DNA of 64,000 nt, taken from positions 248,001 through 312,000 of the forward strand of contig NZ_JAHHZQ010000004.1 in assembly GCF_022606355.1 (NCBI RefSeq), in the 5' to 3' direction. Positions 55,125 through 63,961 of this stretch are shown here, piece after piece. The notes below the pieces were generated by a model that did not search any database, had not been told where the DNA came from, and worked only from the letters and a program-made list of their open reading frames with translations. Numbering within the stretch: position 1 is the stretch's first letter; each line of letters opens with the position of its first letter. The position numbers and the translations under genes are program-made. The stretch comes from Leifsonia shinshuensis. GTDB taxonomy: Bacteria; Actinomycetota; Actinomycetes; Actinomycetales; Microbacteriaceae.

Positions 55125-56636
55125 TCACCCGCGACGCTGTCTGCGCCGCACCCAGCGCATCGTCAGCAGCAGCCCGCCTGCTGCACCGGCGGTGATCGCG
55201 AGTATCCAGGCAGAAGTGGGAGAGTCGCTGCTCGCCAGAGTCCCGCCGGTGTTGACGGATGCGCCGGGTCCCGCGTTCGACGGTGCTCCTGTGGAGGTGG
55301 GAGTCGGTGTCGGTATCGCTGCGCCGATCCTGATGGTGTATTCGCGGGTGGCCGTCCCGTCGACCGGGTCCGACACCCGGGCGGTGAACGTGTATGTCCC
55401 CTCTGTCGTCGGGGTCCCGGTGATCGTCCCGTTCGAGTTCAACGTGAGCCCGGGAGGGAAGGTCCCGGCTTCAATCGTCCACGTCAGTTCCGGGTTCGGG
55501 TTCTCCGTGGTCGCTTCGATCACGGAGGAGTACGGGCCGCCCACCGTGCCGTCGGGGAGGTGTTCGGTGACGATGCACGGTGCCTGGGTCAGACTCAGCA
55601 GGTTCTGCTTCCAGCCGGCGAAGGTGTTGCAGATGAGGGTGGTTGTCGCTGCTGCTCCCGAGTACCCGGCTGCGCCGAAGCCGAAGTTGTCATGCTGTGG
55701 CGGGGCGATCGCCGACCGGCTGAGGCTGTTGTAGGAGATGGTGACGTTCGTCCCGCCGGTGACGTTGATGCCCGTGTCGGCGCCGTTGGGGCCGGTGATC
55801 GTGTTGTGGTCGACGGTGAGGTTGTTCGCCGTGAAGAGCAGCATCCCCGTCGAGGAGCTCACCGAGTTGTCGGCGGTGTAGGTCACCACGGTGTTTGCGC
55901 TGAACGTGCCGCCGGAGTTGAAGTACTGCACTGAGTTCTGTGCGATGCCGCCGGTCGAGGGCGGCGTGAAGTTCGGTGGAATGGTCAGATCCGGAGGGCC
56001 GATCGTCGAGCCGGTGACGTTCATCGTCGCTTGACCGTTGGCAGTGAGCCCGTTCTTCTGGAAATCGGACACATGAACGCCGGTGACTGTGACCGTCTGC
56101 GGGCCACCCGCTGTGGCATCCACCAGAATCGCCTGGCCGAAGTTGTAGGTCTGCTGCCGGGTGATGCCGGTGACGGTCACGTTGGTGAGCGATCCGCTGG
56201 CTGAGAGGAAGCGGATGCCGAAGAACGGGGCGTTCGATGCCGCGGGGTTCGGTGCGGCCGCATGCAGGTCGCCGACCACCGTGAGGTTCTCGATGAACAT
56301 CGTTGAGCCCGCATTGCCGATGATCGGGCCGAGCAGGGGCACCGCGGGCGTATCCGTTGCGGTGATCGTGTGTCCTGCGCCGTTGAGTGTGAACCCGTCA
56401 GGGATCGTGAGATTGTCCGTCGTGGCGCAATCCGCCGTCAGAGTGATCACCGTGCCGACCGTTTGCGACGCCGTGCAGGCTGCGCGCACATCCACGGTCG
56501 CGGCGTCGGCTGCGGGAGCGCCCCACACCAGGGAGGCCGTGGCGATCGCGCACGTGAACAGAGCACCTCCGAGTGCCGGCAGGCCCAGCCGTCCGGGACG
56601 TCGACGACGAGAGTCGACTCTGCCCACCCCTGACAT
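55125..56636 (-). CDS. Surface beta-helix protein with C-terminal anchor
   Basis: 503 residues. Signal peptide (about 17-45, GALFTCAIATASLVWGAPAADA), a right-handed parallel beta-helix (about 50-340) with Asn/Thr ladders such as NLTVDHNTITGPNGADTGIN, a putative Ig (He_PIG) module (about 345-430, LTWTIEAGTFPPGLTLNSNG), a Pro/Thr linker, then SVNTGG, a hydrophobic helix and RRRQRRG. The end is organised like a sortase signal, with VNTG replacing LPxTG. GGAGG sits 7 bases before ATG 56636. Its role may be adhesion or glycan binding (inference). Confidence 0.8.
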   Translation of the reverse strand: MSGVGRVDSRRRRPGRLGLPALGGALFTCAIATASLVWGAPAADAATVDVRAACTASQTVGTVITLTADCATTDNLTIPDGFTLNGAGHTITATDTPAVPLLGPIIGNAGSTMFIENLTVVGDLHAAAPNPAASNAPFFGIRFLSASGSLTNVTVTGITRQQTYNFGQAILVDATAGGPQTVTVTGVHVSDFQKNGLTANGQATMNVTGSTIGPPDLTIPPNFTPPSTGGIAQNSVQYFNSGGTFSANTVVTYTADNSVSSSTGMLLFTANNLTVDHNTITGPNGADTGINVTGGTNVTISYNSLSRSAIAPPQHDNFGFGAAGYSGAAATTTLICNTFAGWKQNLLSLTQAPCIVTEHLPDGTVGGPYSSVIEATTENPNPELTWTIEAGTFPPGLTLNSNGTITGTPTTEGTYTFTARVSDPVDGTATREYTIRIGAAIPTPTPTSTGAPSNAGPGASVNTGGTLASSDSPTSAWILAITAGAAGGLLLTMRWVRRRQRRG

Positions 56637-56859
56637 CCCGGATCCTCCGATCATGGAACGACCTCTGGGCGGCACGCTACGCGCGTGACTGCCCGTGTGC
56701 AATGCGCCCGGAAATGGGTCCACCGGTGATGCGCCGCTACCGAGCGGGATCCGACGCCATCGCATTCCTCGCCCTTCCTCCGGCCTCCGACCGCCGATCG
56801 GCGCGGTCCACGAGCGCTGCCGGCGTCTGGGGGAGCGGGCGGCTACTGTCGCCCGCCCC

Positions 56860-58446
56860 TCAAATCAAATGCGCACTCGTCGCGTACGCGGCCGCTGCGG
56901 CGCGGGAGGTCAGGCCCAGTTCGGTGAGGATGTTCGCGACGTGCCGGTGCACGGTGTGCTCGCTGATGGTCAGCTCGTGGGCGATCTCGACGTTCGTCAT
57001 GCCCGCCGCGATCAGCCGTAACACCGCTGCCTGCCGCGTCGTCAGGACCGAGGCGCCCACGCCGGAGTGGACACCGAGATCGGAGAGGATCGAGTCTGCG
57101 ACGTGCTGCTGTTCGCGAGCACCCGCGGGATCTCCCAATGCCGCCAACGCGTCACCGAGCGCCCTGCGTGCGCGCGCCTCCTCGTATCGCAGTCCGGATG
57201 CGGCGAATCTGTGCACGGCCTCGCGCCAGCGTGACAGCGCTGCGGGTCCGGAGGCGATCGACGCGGCTGCTGCTGCGGCGAACGCGCGGAGCGGCTCGGT
57301 GCCCACCAGGTCGGCCGTGGTCTCGAGTTCGGCGACGAGCGCGTTCGCGTCGTCGACCCTGTCCGCTGCCAGGGCGGCCTCGACCGCCGCGGGCAGCACT
57401 GCGGCCCGGGTGAGGAGGTTCGTCGTGGGCAGGTCGGCCAGGTGCGCGCGAAGTGCCGTCCATGCCGTCGCCGCATCGCCCAGGTCGAGGTGCAGACGCG
57501 CTCGGCTCACGATGGCCGGACCGAAGAACTCGGCCTGTCTCAGGAGGGACTCGGCTTCGGCGAGTCGCCCCTGCCGGCGTCTCAGTTCACCGAGCTGTGC
57601 GACCGCCTCTACGCGCGACTCACGCCGGGAATCCGAGAGCGCGGTGAGCGTGGAACGCAGTTGCAGATCAGCATCGCGCCAGCCTCCGCGCTCCATCTGC
57701 ACCGCGGCATACTGGATCCGGCACACGGATGTCAGCGGCGCGAGATCCCGTGCCCTGCTGATCTCGGCGACCCGCGCGCTCCATTCGGCCGCCCGCTCGA
57801 TGTCTTGCGATTGCCGACAGGCGACGATCAGCCAGCAGCAGATCTTGCCCATCCACATCGGATCCGCCACGTCGCCCGCCGTCGCTGCCGCCACGGCGCC
57901 GTCGAGAAGTCGGATGCCCGCATCGACATCCCCCGCCATCACCATCGAGAGCCCGGCGTACGCCTGGCCCGCGAAGGCGAGATCGGCGTCCGCGACCCGA
58001 CGGCCGGTTGCGCACGCGCGCTCGGACCAGTCCAGAGCCGAGACGGGGTCTTCATCGACGCTCAGCGCCAGCTCCGCCGCGCGCACGGCATACCAGCCGT
58101 GCTCGACCGCAAGGGGTTCGCTTTCCAGGAGGTCCCCGGCGCGGGCGATCCATCCCCGCGCCACCGCCGCTCCCTGCCCGAACAACAGCGCATCCCAGGC
58201 GAGGGAAGTCGCGGCACGGGCGGCTCCGAGATCGTCCCCCCGATCCCGATGCCCCCGATATGCGGCCTCCCTGTGGCGCAGGCACTGCACGCCGTCGTCG
58301 AGCCACCAGTACGCCTGAGCGATCCCCTCGTGGGCGATCGGATCGTCTTCGACCGCGAGGACGGCCGAGTACGCGCCCACGGCTTCCGCCCACGCGCCCC
58401 GTCGCAGGGACTCGCGGGCCGAAACCGGGTCGGGCGCATTCGCCAT
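56860..58446 (-). CDS. LuxR-family regulator with TPR-like repeats
   Basis: 528 residues. Residues about 1-440 are helical TPR-like repeats rich in Ala and Leu (SARESLRRGAWAEAVGAYSA, LAEAESLLRQAEFFG). The end (about 465-528) is a LuxR DNA-binding domain: LTTRQAAVLRLIAAGMTNVE, HELTISEHTVHRHVANIL. There is no receiver domain or P-loop. ATG 58446 follows a GATAAT hexamer (plus 58460-58465), so it is nearly leaderless. Target and signal unknown. Confidence 0.85.
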   Translation of the reverse strand: MANAPDPVSARESLRRGAWAEAVGAYSAVLAVEDDPIAHEGIAQAYWWLDDGVQCLRHREAAYRGHRDRGDDLGAARAATSLAWDALLFGQGAAVARGWIARAGDLLESEPLAVEHGWYAVRAAELALSVDEDPVSALDWSERACATGRRVADADLAFAGQAYAGLSMVMAGDVDAGIRLLDGAVAAATAGDVADPMWMGKICCWLIVACRQSQDIERAAEWSARVAEISRARDLAPLTSVCRIQYAAVQMERGGWRDADLQLRSTLTALSDSRRESRVEAVAQLGELRRRQGRLAEAESLLRQAEFFGPAIVSRARLHLDLGDAATAWTALRAHLADLPTTNLLTRAAVLPAAVEAALAADRVDDANALVAELETTADLVGTEPLRAFAAAAAASIASGPAALSRWREAVHRFAASGLRYEEARARRALGDALAALGDPAGAREQQHVADSILSDLGVHSGVGASVLTTRQAAVLRLIAAGMTNVEIAHELTISEHTVHRHVANILTELGLTSRAAAAAYATSAHLI

Positions 58447-58489
58447 CACAGGGGTCAGCATTATCCTGGACCGCGTCGGCCGCAAGAGA

Positions 58490-58714
58490 TCAGACCGTGA
58501 CCCCCGCCGCGAGCGCTTTGACGTCACTGGTCGTCAGCGGGTTGCCCGCGATTCCCCAGTCGCCGCTGCGCACCTCCTCGACGATGCACCAGGTGACCGG
58601 ACGCATGTTCTCGCCTTCGATCGTCACCATGGCGTCGGTGAGGACGCGGACGATCTCCTGCTTCTGCTCGGCCGTGAACACGTTCTCGATGACCTTGACA
58701 TTGATGAGCGGCAT
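58490..58714 (-). CDS. 4-oxalocrotonate tautomerase-family protein
   Basis: 74 residues starting MPLINVKVIENVF; after Met removal Pro1 is the catalytic base of the family. FTAEQKQEIVRVLTDAMVTI and NMRPVTWCIVEEVRSGDWGI follow. These small enzymes shuffle keto-enol tautomers or dehalogenate. GGAG lies 9 bases before ATG 58714. It precedes the LuxR gene in the same direction. Confidence 0.88.
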   Translation of the reverse strand: MPLINVKVIENVFTAEQKQEIVRVLTDAMVTIEGENMRPVTWCIVEEVRSGDWGIAGNPLTTSDVKALAAGVTV

Positions 58715-58818
58715 CGCCCACTCCCTCGAACGGGCCTCCGCGGTTCGGAGGCGATACCTCACCCTCCCGCGATCGTCGCGGCAGCGCTTCCGCCGGACAG
58801 GCCATCTCGGGTGAGCGT

Positions 58819-58848
58819 GTGAGGATGGCCCGGACAGGCCATCCTCAC
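58819..58848. repeat. 12-bp inverted repeat between divergent genes
   Basis: GTGAGGATGGCC (58819-58830), loop CGGACA, GGCCATCCTCAC (58837-58848). Because genes point away on both sides it is not an ordinary terminator. GACAGGCCATC also occurs just upstream at 58796-58806, so it may be an operator. Confidence 0.7.
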
Positions 58849-58856
58849 CCGCAGCC

Positions 58857-58886
58857 TTGCCCAGGCTCCGGCTGTCCCGTTACCAT
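58857..58886 (+). promoter_or_regulatory. Promoter of the small membrane gene
   Basis: -35 TTGCCC (58857-58862), 18-bp spacer, -10 TACCAT (58881-58886), 6 bases to ATG 58893. Leaderless. Confidence 0.5.
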
Positions 58887-58892
58887 CCGGCC

Positions 58893-59159
58893 ATGTCCGA
58901 CCGCGCAGCCACGTTCTCCGCCCGCGCCCGGCGCGGCCCCAACCTTCCACTCACGGTCCTCGCCGCGATCTACATCGTCGCGTTGATCGCGGCGGCCGTC
59001 CTCTACTTCATCGCAATTGCGACCATGGGCGCCGATCCGCGCGGGGCAGCCGGCTACTTCCTCTTCGGCAACGCCATCGGTGCATTGGGTGTCCTCGGCG
59101 GGATGCTGCACCTCGCGGTCGCCGCCGTCCGGAACGTGATCGAGGACAACGCCAGGTAG
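58893..59159 (+). CDS. Small two-span membrane protein
   Basis: 88 residues. Short basic start (SDRAATFSARARRGPN), two transmembrane helices (about 19-42 and 52-78) with a short loop GADPRGAAGYF between them, and a basic tail. No known family. The stop codon abuts the stop of the convergent gene without a gap. Confidence 0.7.
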   Translation: MSDRAATFSARARRGPNLPLTVLAAIYIVALIAAAVLYFIAIATMGADPRGAAGYFLFGNAIGALGVLGGMLHLAVAAVRNVIEDNAR

Positions 59160-59603
59160 CTACCCCACCGCCCGCCGCACCACCTCCGCGAGCTGCTCCC
59201 ACGCCGCCTCCGTCGGCTCGATGAGCGCGTAAGACGTCGGCCAGAACCCGCTCGCGTCGTCCAGGGCGGCCTCCGTGCTCACGCCGAACGTCGAGTACCG
59301 CGTCTTGTCGAGCTGCCCGCTGCGGAAGAACACCACCACCTTGCCCGCGCGCGCATAGCCGGGCTGGCCGTAGTAGAGCTTGGGGGAGAGCTCCGGCGCG
59401 ACCTCCGCGACGAGCGTGTGCACGCGTTCGGCCAGCTCGCGGTCGCCGTCGGGCATCTGGGCGATCTTCGCGAGCACGTCGGCCGCCTCGGCCGCGGCCT
59501 TCTCGGCGCCCTTCGCGCGCTTGGCCTCCGCCTTCAGCTCCGCCGCTCGTTGCTTGATGGCGGCCCGCTCTGGGGCGGAGAAGCCGCCGTCGTCGTTCGT
59601 CAT
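59160..59603 (-). CDS. DUF1801-like small protein
   Basis: 147 residues. A Lys/Ala-rich coiled coil (about 12-45, IKQRAAELKAEAKRAKGAE) precedes a YdhG/DUF1801-type domain: HTLVAEVAPELSPKLYYGQP, GYARAGKVVVFFRSGQLDK, YSTFGVSTEAALDD. This is an intracellular frataxin-like fold of unknown function. Start ATG 59603 has GGAG upstream. An in-frame extension to 59681 lacks a ribosome-binding site. Confidence 0.8.
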   Translation of the reverse strand: MTNDDGGFSAPERAAIKQRAAELKAEAKRAKGAEKAAAEAADVLAKIAQMPDGDRELAERVHTLVAEVAPELSPKLYYGQPGYARAGKVVVFFRSGQLDKTRYSTFGVSTEAALDDASGFWPTSYALIEPTEAAWEQLAEVVRRAVG

Positions 59604-59721
59604 GTCGTCGTGCTCCTGGTCTCGGCGGTCGGTGGCGGGCTGGATGACCCCCACGGTAGTGCAGGCGCGCTCTCGCGGCACGGGCTGCCAGCATGCCGAA
59701 CGCGCGATTAAATGTTAGCTG

Positions 59722-59751
59722 GTTTGATGTTTGTGGGGTTTCTCGGGTAGC
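59722..59751 (+). promoter_or_regulatory. Promoter of the secreted protein gene
   Basis: -35 TTGATG (59722-59727), 18-bp spacer, -10 TAGCTT (59746-59751), leaving a leader of about 32 bases to ATG 59791. Confidence 0.5.
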
Positions 59752-59790
59752 TTGAGGTCAGCAACGTAGCTCGACCGAACGGAAACACGA

Positions 59791-60825
59791 ATGAAAGCGT
59801 CCACTCGACTTGTGACCGGCGCAGCGGCGGCGTGTGCCTTCGTAGGGGCATCGGTCGTACCTGCACACGCGGATGACATGCCGAGCGATGTGATGTCAGC
59901 GCTCGCGTCGGTGACTGACCACGCGTATCAGACTCCGACGGATGCAAGCAACGTTCTGGACGGCGTCGCCGAGGTGGAGACGGTGGCCGGAGGAAGGCTG
60001 GCTATCGATGAACGAGTCGGCGTCGCGGACATCGAGATCCCGGTCGACCCCAGCGAAGGTCTCTCGCTCAGCATCGAGCACGTCGGGATCGACATCTCGG
60101 TGGGCTTGCCGTTCGCCGAACGGGCGAAGGACGCGAGGGTTGAGGCCGAGGGGGTCGTCGCCTACGACAATGGCAACGGCTCCACGACGGTTCCTGTCGT
60201 CAAGGATGACGGCAGCATTCAGATCACGACCGTCATCACGCATGCCGGTGCTCCCACCCGATATCCCTACACCATTGCTCTCTCCGAGGGCGGCTATCTC
60301 GAAAAGCTCGAGGAGGGCATGATCGTCATCCGCGATGCGGACGGCGACTTCGCAGGAGGCGTGCTGCCAGCGTGGGCCAAGGATGCGAACGGTGCAGATG
60401 TCCCGACGCATTTCGAGATCGACGGCGGTGTCCTGACGCAGGTGGTCGAGCACGATGGCTCGGTGGCGTACCCCGTCGTGGCTGATCCCGCGGTCGGGGC
60501 TGGCCTGCTCGGCGGCTATTGGAAGAACCGCGCCGGCGGCTACGTATACAAGAACGGCTCGCAGTGGTCAACGCATCTTTCGCCGTGGGGTGCAGCTGTC
60601 TACACGCAGGGAATCGTCGGAAACGAGATCGTGAAGAACCAGGGTTGGGTCGAGTGGGCCAACTACCCGACGACACCGGTGACCGCGACTATCGAGCAGC
60701 AGTACAAGTGCCACGCGCAGTTCGGCTACGCGGTGTGGCTGGCCGGCCTGTGGTGGGACTTCGAGACCGCTCGCGGTTCGAATCCCAACTGGCTCTGGAA
60801 CCCTCAGAGATGCAATTGGGACTGA
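59791..60825 (+). CDS. Secreted protein, DUF2599-like C terminus
   Basis: 344 residues. Signal peptide (KASTRLVTGAAAACAFVGAS, cut near AHA-DD, residue about 27). The middle (about 60-230) is beta-rich and acidic. The C-terminal third has aromatic residues and two Cys (QQYKCHAQFGYAVWLAGLWW and NPNWLWNPQRCNW), resembling DUF2599, a domain of small secreted actinobacterial proteins. The Cys pair may form a disulfide. A lipoprotein gene starts 12 bp downstream. Function unknown. Confidence 0.75.
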   Translation: MKASTRLVTGAAAACAFVGASVVPAHADDMPSDVMSALASVTDHAYQTPTDASNVLDGVAEVETVAGGRLAIDERVGVADIEIPVDPSEGLSLSIEHVGIDISVGLPFAERAKDARVEAEGVVAYDNGNGSTTVPVVKDDGSIQITTVITHAGAPTRYPYTIALSEGGYLEKLEEGMIVIRDADGDFAGGVLPAWAKDANGADVPTHFEIDGGVLTQVVEHDGSVAYPVVADPAVGAGLLGGYWKNRAGGYVYKNGSQWSTHLSPWGAAVYTQGIVGNEIVKNQGWVEWANYPTTPVTATIEQQYKCHAQFGYAVWLAGLWWDFETARGSNPNWLWNPQRCNWD

Positions 60826-60836
60826 GGGCAGCGCGG

Positions 60837-61238
60837 ATGGTCGCGGCACCTCGCGCTCTGTCAGCGGTAGCGCTCGTTCCGCTCTGCGCATTGCTACTGA
60901 TGTCGTGCGCATTCTTCGATCCTCGCTCCGTCCTTGATCCACAGACCGATTTCGGAAGTGACGTCTTCCTGCTGCCTGAGACCGAGGCGCCTACCGATGT
61001 GACCGCAAGCGTTTGTGCGAACATCGACGGATGCGAGCGGGCCGCGGAATCTCAGCGCGTGCGGATCCTCCGGTTCGCCAACACGGATCGCGCGGAGGTC
61101 GTCGCTCGCTCGCTCGGCTCCGCGGGATATCTTTCCGACCGGTTCGTCATCGAATACTTGGACCCGTCGGTCACGGACGAGCAACGGCGATATGTCGAAT
61201 CCGCTGTCGACCACACCGCAACCTGGGATTCCGACTGA
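60837..61238 (+). CDS. Small lipoprotein paired with the secreted protein
   Basis: 133 residues. Signal with lipobox LLMSC (Cys about 24), then a short domain (about 60-133) with RILRFANTDRAEVVARSLGS, resembling an alpha/beta sporulation-repeat-like or SPOR-type fold only vaguely. GAGGG lies 8 bases before ATG 60837, and the gene follows the secreted-protein stop by 11 bp, so the two are an operon. No family recognised. Confidence 0.72.
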   Translation: MVAAPRALSAVALVPLCALLLMSCAFFDPRSVLDPQTDFGSDVFLLPETEAPTDVTASVCANIDGCERAAESQRVRILRFANTDRAEVVARSLGSAGYLSDRFVIEYLDPSVTDEQRRYVESAVDHTATWDSD

Positions 61239-61295
61239 CGCGTTCTTCCTCAGGGGGCCCTCGGCGCACGACAGACTCCCCCCGCAGTCCCGGCG

Positions 61296-61301
61296 TACAG
61301 T
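61296..61301 (+). promoter_or_regulatory. -10 hexamer TACAGT, leaderless gene
   Basis: TACAGT ends exactly 6 bases before the ATG at 61308, with no Shine-Dalgarno. Confidence 0.45.
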
Positions 61302-61307
61302 GACCCC

Positions 61308-61667
61308 ATGACCGACGACACCCCCATCGCCTACACCGCCCTCCAGAAGGGCACCCCCGTCTTCACGTCCGACGGCATCGAGATCGGCCGGGTCGAGCAC
61401 GTGCTGCAGGATCCGTCGCTCGATCTCTTCGACGGGCTCGCGGTGAAGACCGAGAAGGGGCTGCGGTTCGTGGATGCGGAGCGTGTCGGGAGGATCACCG
61501 CGGCGTCGGTGCAGACCACGCTCGCCGACGACGAGGTGCGCGCGCTGCCGGAACCTCAGGGCAGCGAGGTGCTCGATGCCGACCCCGACGAGTACGGCGG
61601 CAACGGCCTCAGCGCGTGGTTCGGGCGGATGTTCCTGCGGGAGCACTGGATGCGCCGCAAGGACTGA
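61308..61667 (+). CDS. PRC-barrel-like small protein
   Basis: 119 residues. ALQKGTPVFTSDGIEIGRVE followed by DLFDGLAVKTEKGLRFVDAE has the PRC-barrel pattern of short beta strands found in ribosome-maturation and stress proteins. The C-terminal part (YGGNGLSAWFGRMFLREHWM) is unlike the core. Cytosolic, acidic. The role is unknown. Confidence 0.7.
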   Translation: MTDDTPIAYTALQKGTPVFTSDGIEIGRVEHVLQDPSLDLFDGLAVKTEKGLRFVDAERVGRITAASVQTTLADDEVRALPEPQGSEVLDADPDEYGGNGLSAWFGRMFLREHWMRRKD

Positions 61668-61673
61668 GCCGGG

Positions 61674-62177
61674 TCAGCCTTGGCCGACGGGCGCGTAGAG
61701 GATCATCGGCGTGCCGTTCGCGTCGCACGCCGTCTTCGCCTGTGCCAACGCTGCGACGAAATCCGCGCCGTGCGGGTCGAATGTCGCCCCCGGCACCGTC
61801 GGCGGTGAGGTCTTGACCGCCTCCTGGAGATTCCACACCTCCGACTGCATCCCGGCCTGCGAGTTGCGGCGCAGCCCCATGAGCGTGTTGGTGGTCGTGT
61901 TGATCACCGCCGCGTAGCCGGAAGCGTCGGTCTGCCCGTCGTGCTGCTCGATGGCGGTGTCCTCGAGGGACGTGTCCAACGACGCGAGGACCGCGCAGGT
62001 GAGCGCGATCGACGGGTCGCTGCGCGGAGTCGATGCGGTCGTGACGCGCGGCGACGAAGACGCGGTCGGGGCAGCGGATCCGGTCGCGCTGCAGCCGGTG
62101 CCGGCCACGCCGAACAGCACCGCTCCGCCGAGCGCCACAGCGACTTTCAGGCGAAAGGGTTCGCGTCGTCGTCTCAT
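61674..62177 (-). CDS. Lipoprotein of unknown function
   Basis: 167 residues. Basic start (MRRRREPFRLK), hydrophobic core, lipobox VAGTGC (Cys about 29), a Ser/Thr-rich linker and a helical domain (about 57-167) with two further Cys (LTCAVLAS and TACDANG). It lies 4 bp downstream of the response regulator gene on the same strand, so it is probably the third gene of that operon and may be a surface component linked to the two-component system. Confidence 0.72.
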   Translation of the reverse strand: MRRRREPFRLKVAVALGGAVLFGVAGTGCSATGSAAPTASSSPRVTTASTPRSDPSIALTCAVLASLDTSLEDTAIEQHDGQTDASGYAAVINTTTNTLMGLRRNSQAGMQSEVWNLQEAVKTSPPTVPGATFDPHGADFVAALAQAKTACDANGTPMILYAPVGQG

Positions 62178-62181
62178 GGGT

Positions 62182-62778
62182 TCATCCTTCCAGCAGATCG
62201 AGGCGGATCACCTTGCGGACGGCGTCGATCCGGGAGGTGGCGCCGAGTTTGGCGTAGATGTTCGTGGTGTGGCGTTTGACCGTTCCCTCTGTGATGTTCA
62301 GGCGCGCGCTGATCTCGCGGTTCGTGTACGCCTGGGCGATCATCCTGATCACTTCGAGTTCGCGGTCGGTGAGGATGCGATCCGTGGGCGGCGGGGCGTC
62401 CGTCGAGAGCGTCTCGCTCGTGGGCTCCGCCGTGGCGATCAGCTCCACGAGCGCGCGCTCGTCGATGTTCTTCGAGGCGAAAGCCGACGCGCCCACGCGC
62501 AGCAGCTGCCGCTGGAGCACGGCGTCGGTGTGCATCGTGAGGATGACCACCGCCGTCGACGGTGAGCGGCGGCGGACCGAGCTGATCGTGCGCTCCGCCG
62601 AACTGCCCGGCATCTCGACGTCGAGGAGCAGGACGTCCGGCTGGGCGCGCTCGACGAGGGCGATCGCCTCCTGGCCGTCGCCCGCCTCGCCGACGACGGT
62701 GAAGTCGTGCTCGATGAGGCTGCGCACGCCCTTGCGGAAGAGCGCGTGGTCGTCCGCGAGCACGATCGTGCGCTTCAC
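62182..62778 (-). CDS. NarL/FixJ-type response regulator
   Basis: 198 residues. Receiver domain (about 1-118): VLADDHALFRKGVR with the acidic pair, phosphoacceptor Asp in VLLLDVEMPG, then ILTMHTD and ASAFASKNID with the conserved Lys. LuxR-type DNA-binding domain (about 133-198): LTDRELEVIRMIAQAYTNRE, LNITEGTVKRHTTNIYAKLG. ATG overlaps the histidine-kinase stop (ATGA). It should be phosphorylated by that kinase. Confidence 0.95.
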   Translation of the reverse strand: MKRTIVLADDHALFRKGVRSLIEHDFTVVGEAGDGQEAIALVERAQPDVLLLDVEMPGSSAERTISSVRRRSPSTAVVILTMHTDAVLQRQLLRVGASAFASKNIDERALVELIATAEPTSETLSTDAPPPTDRILTDRELEVIRMIAQAYTNREISARLNITEGTVKRHTTNIYAKLGATSRIDAVRKVIRLDLLEG

Positions 62779-63893
62779 GCCCGGCCTCCCGGCTGGGAGA
62801 TCGTCAGAGTGACCGTGGTCCCGGTTCCCGGTGTGCTGTCGATCGTCAGTTCGGCGCCGATGAGTTCCGCGCGCTCCTGCGCCGCGATCAGACCGAGCGC
62901 GCCCGGCCGGATCCTGTCGCGTTCGAACCCGATGCCGTCGTCCGAGACCGAGATGATCAGCCGGTCGACGAGCCAGTGCGAGTCCAGGCGGATCTGCCCA
63001 CCCCTGGAGTGACGGCGCGCGTTGTGGACGACCTCCCTGACGATGATGAACGCCTCTTCCTGCACACCGGTGGGGAGCGATCGCGCTGCGCCGTAGCTGT
63101 TGGCCTCGACCGTGGGAGGGTCGGGGCTCAGATCGGCGACGTAGTCGTGGATCGCCTCGTCGAGGTGCTTGTCGCCGACCGAGTGCCGCAGGTCCAGCGC
63201 CAGCGAACGGGTCTCGTCGAGCGCGGAGTCGAGGAGCCGGAGCGCCTCGTCGATGCGTTCCGACCCTGGGCCGTCGCCGAGGCGGCTGAGGTGGATACGC
63301 TGGATGCCGGCGGCGATGCCGTGCGCGACGCGGTCGTGGAGCTCGCGCGAGATGCCCAGCCGTTCCTCGGTGTGCGCGACGGCCAGGCGCTCGATGAGCA
63401 CGTCGACGTAGGTGAGGGAGGCCGGGACGACCTCGCCCATGATCGACGCGTTCAGTGCGCGGGCGACCTGCGCCGGGTCGCGGCCGGCCCCGGCGAGCTC
63501 GGTCAAAGCGATGTCGAACAGCAGGGTAGCCGCGAGGAGGCTGTCTGCCGGGTGGATGTTCTGCCGAGCCCGTGCGCGGCCCACGTCCGCGCCGTCGGAC
63601 GTCGTTCGGGTCGCGTCCGTCTCCGTGCGGGCGGGGTCTGCGACGGAGCCGAGCCGCTCAGACGTCCGCCGGAGCACGGTGTGCACCTGGGTGCGGAGCT
63701 GCGCGGCGACGACAGGGTCGGTCGCCAAGGCGTTGCCGCGGGCGCGGAGCTCCCGGATCAGCGCATCGGCGACGCGCGCGCCGACCGCCGCCGACGAGTC
63801 GTCGACCTCGGCCTGGTGCGCTCTCGGAACCACAGCACCATCATGGCGTCCCGTGCTGCCGATCGGTGAGAGCGCGGATGTGACCTTCGTCAC
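62775..63893 (-). CDS. Soluble sensor histidine kinase (HisKA_3 type)
   Basis: 372 residues. HisKA_3 dimerisation helix LGISRELHDRVAHGIAAG with phosphoacceptor His, then an HATPase_c domain with VREVVHNARRHSRGG (N box), VSDDGIGF (G1 box) and GTGTTVTLTIS (G2 box). No transmembrane helix, so the signal is probably cytosolic or comes through a partner. The N-terminal 190 residues are helical with no PAS or GAF pattern I recognise. GTG start at 63893 with GAGGG close upstream. Confidence 0.92.
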   Translation of the reverse strand: MTKVTSALSPIGSTGRHDGAVVPRAHQAEVDDSSAAVGARVADALIRELRARGNALATDPVVAAQLRTQVHTVLRRTSERLGSVADPARTETDATRTTSDGADVGRARARQNIHPADSLLAATLLFDIALTELAGAGRDPAQVARALNASIMGEVVPASLTYVDVLIERLAVAHTEERLGISRELHDRVAHGIAAGIQRIHLSRLGDGPGSERIDEALRLLDSALDETRSLALDLRHSVGDKHLDEAIHDYVADLSPDPPTVEANSYGAARSLPTGVQEEAFIIVREVVHNARRHSRGGQIRLDSHWLVDRLIISVSDDGIGFERDRIRPGALGLIAAQERAELIGAELTIDSTPGTGTTVTLTISQPGGRA

Positions 63894-63961
63894 ATTCCCT
63901 CGGGACGCGTGGGCTTCGTAGGCTGATCGTGCGCGTCGCTTCCGGGGGGAGCGCGACGCTC

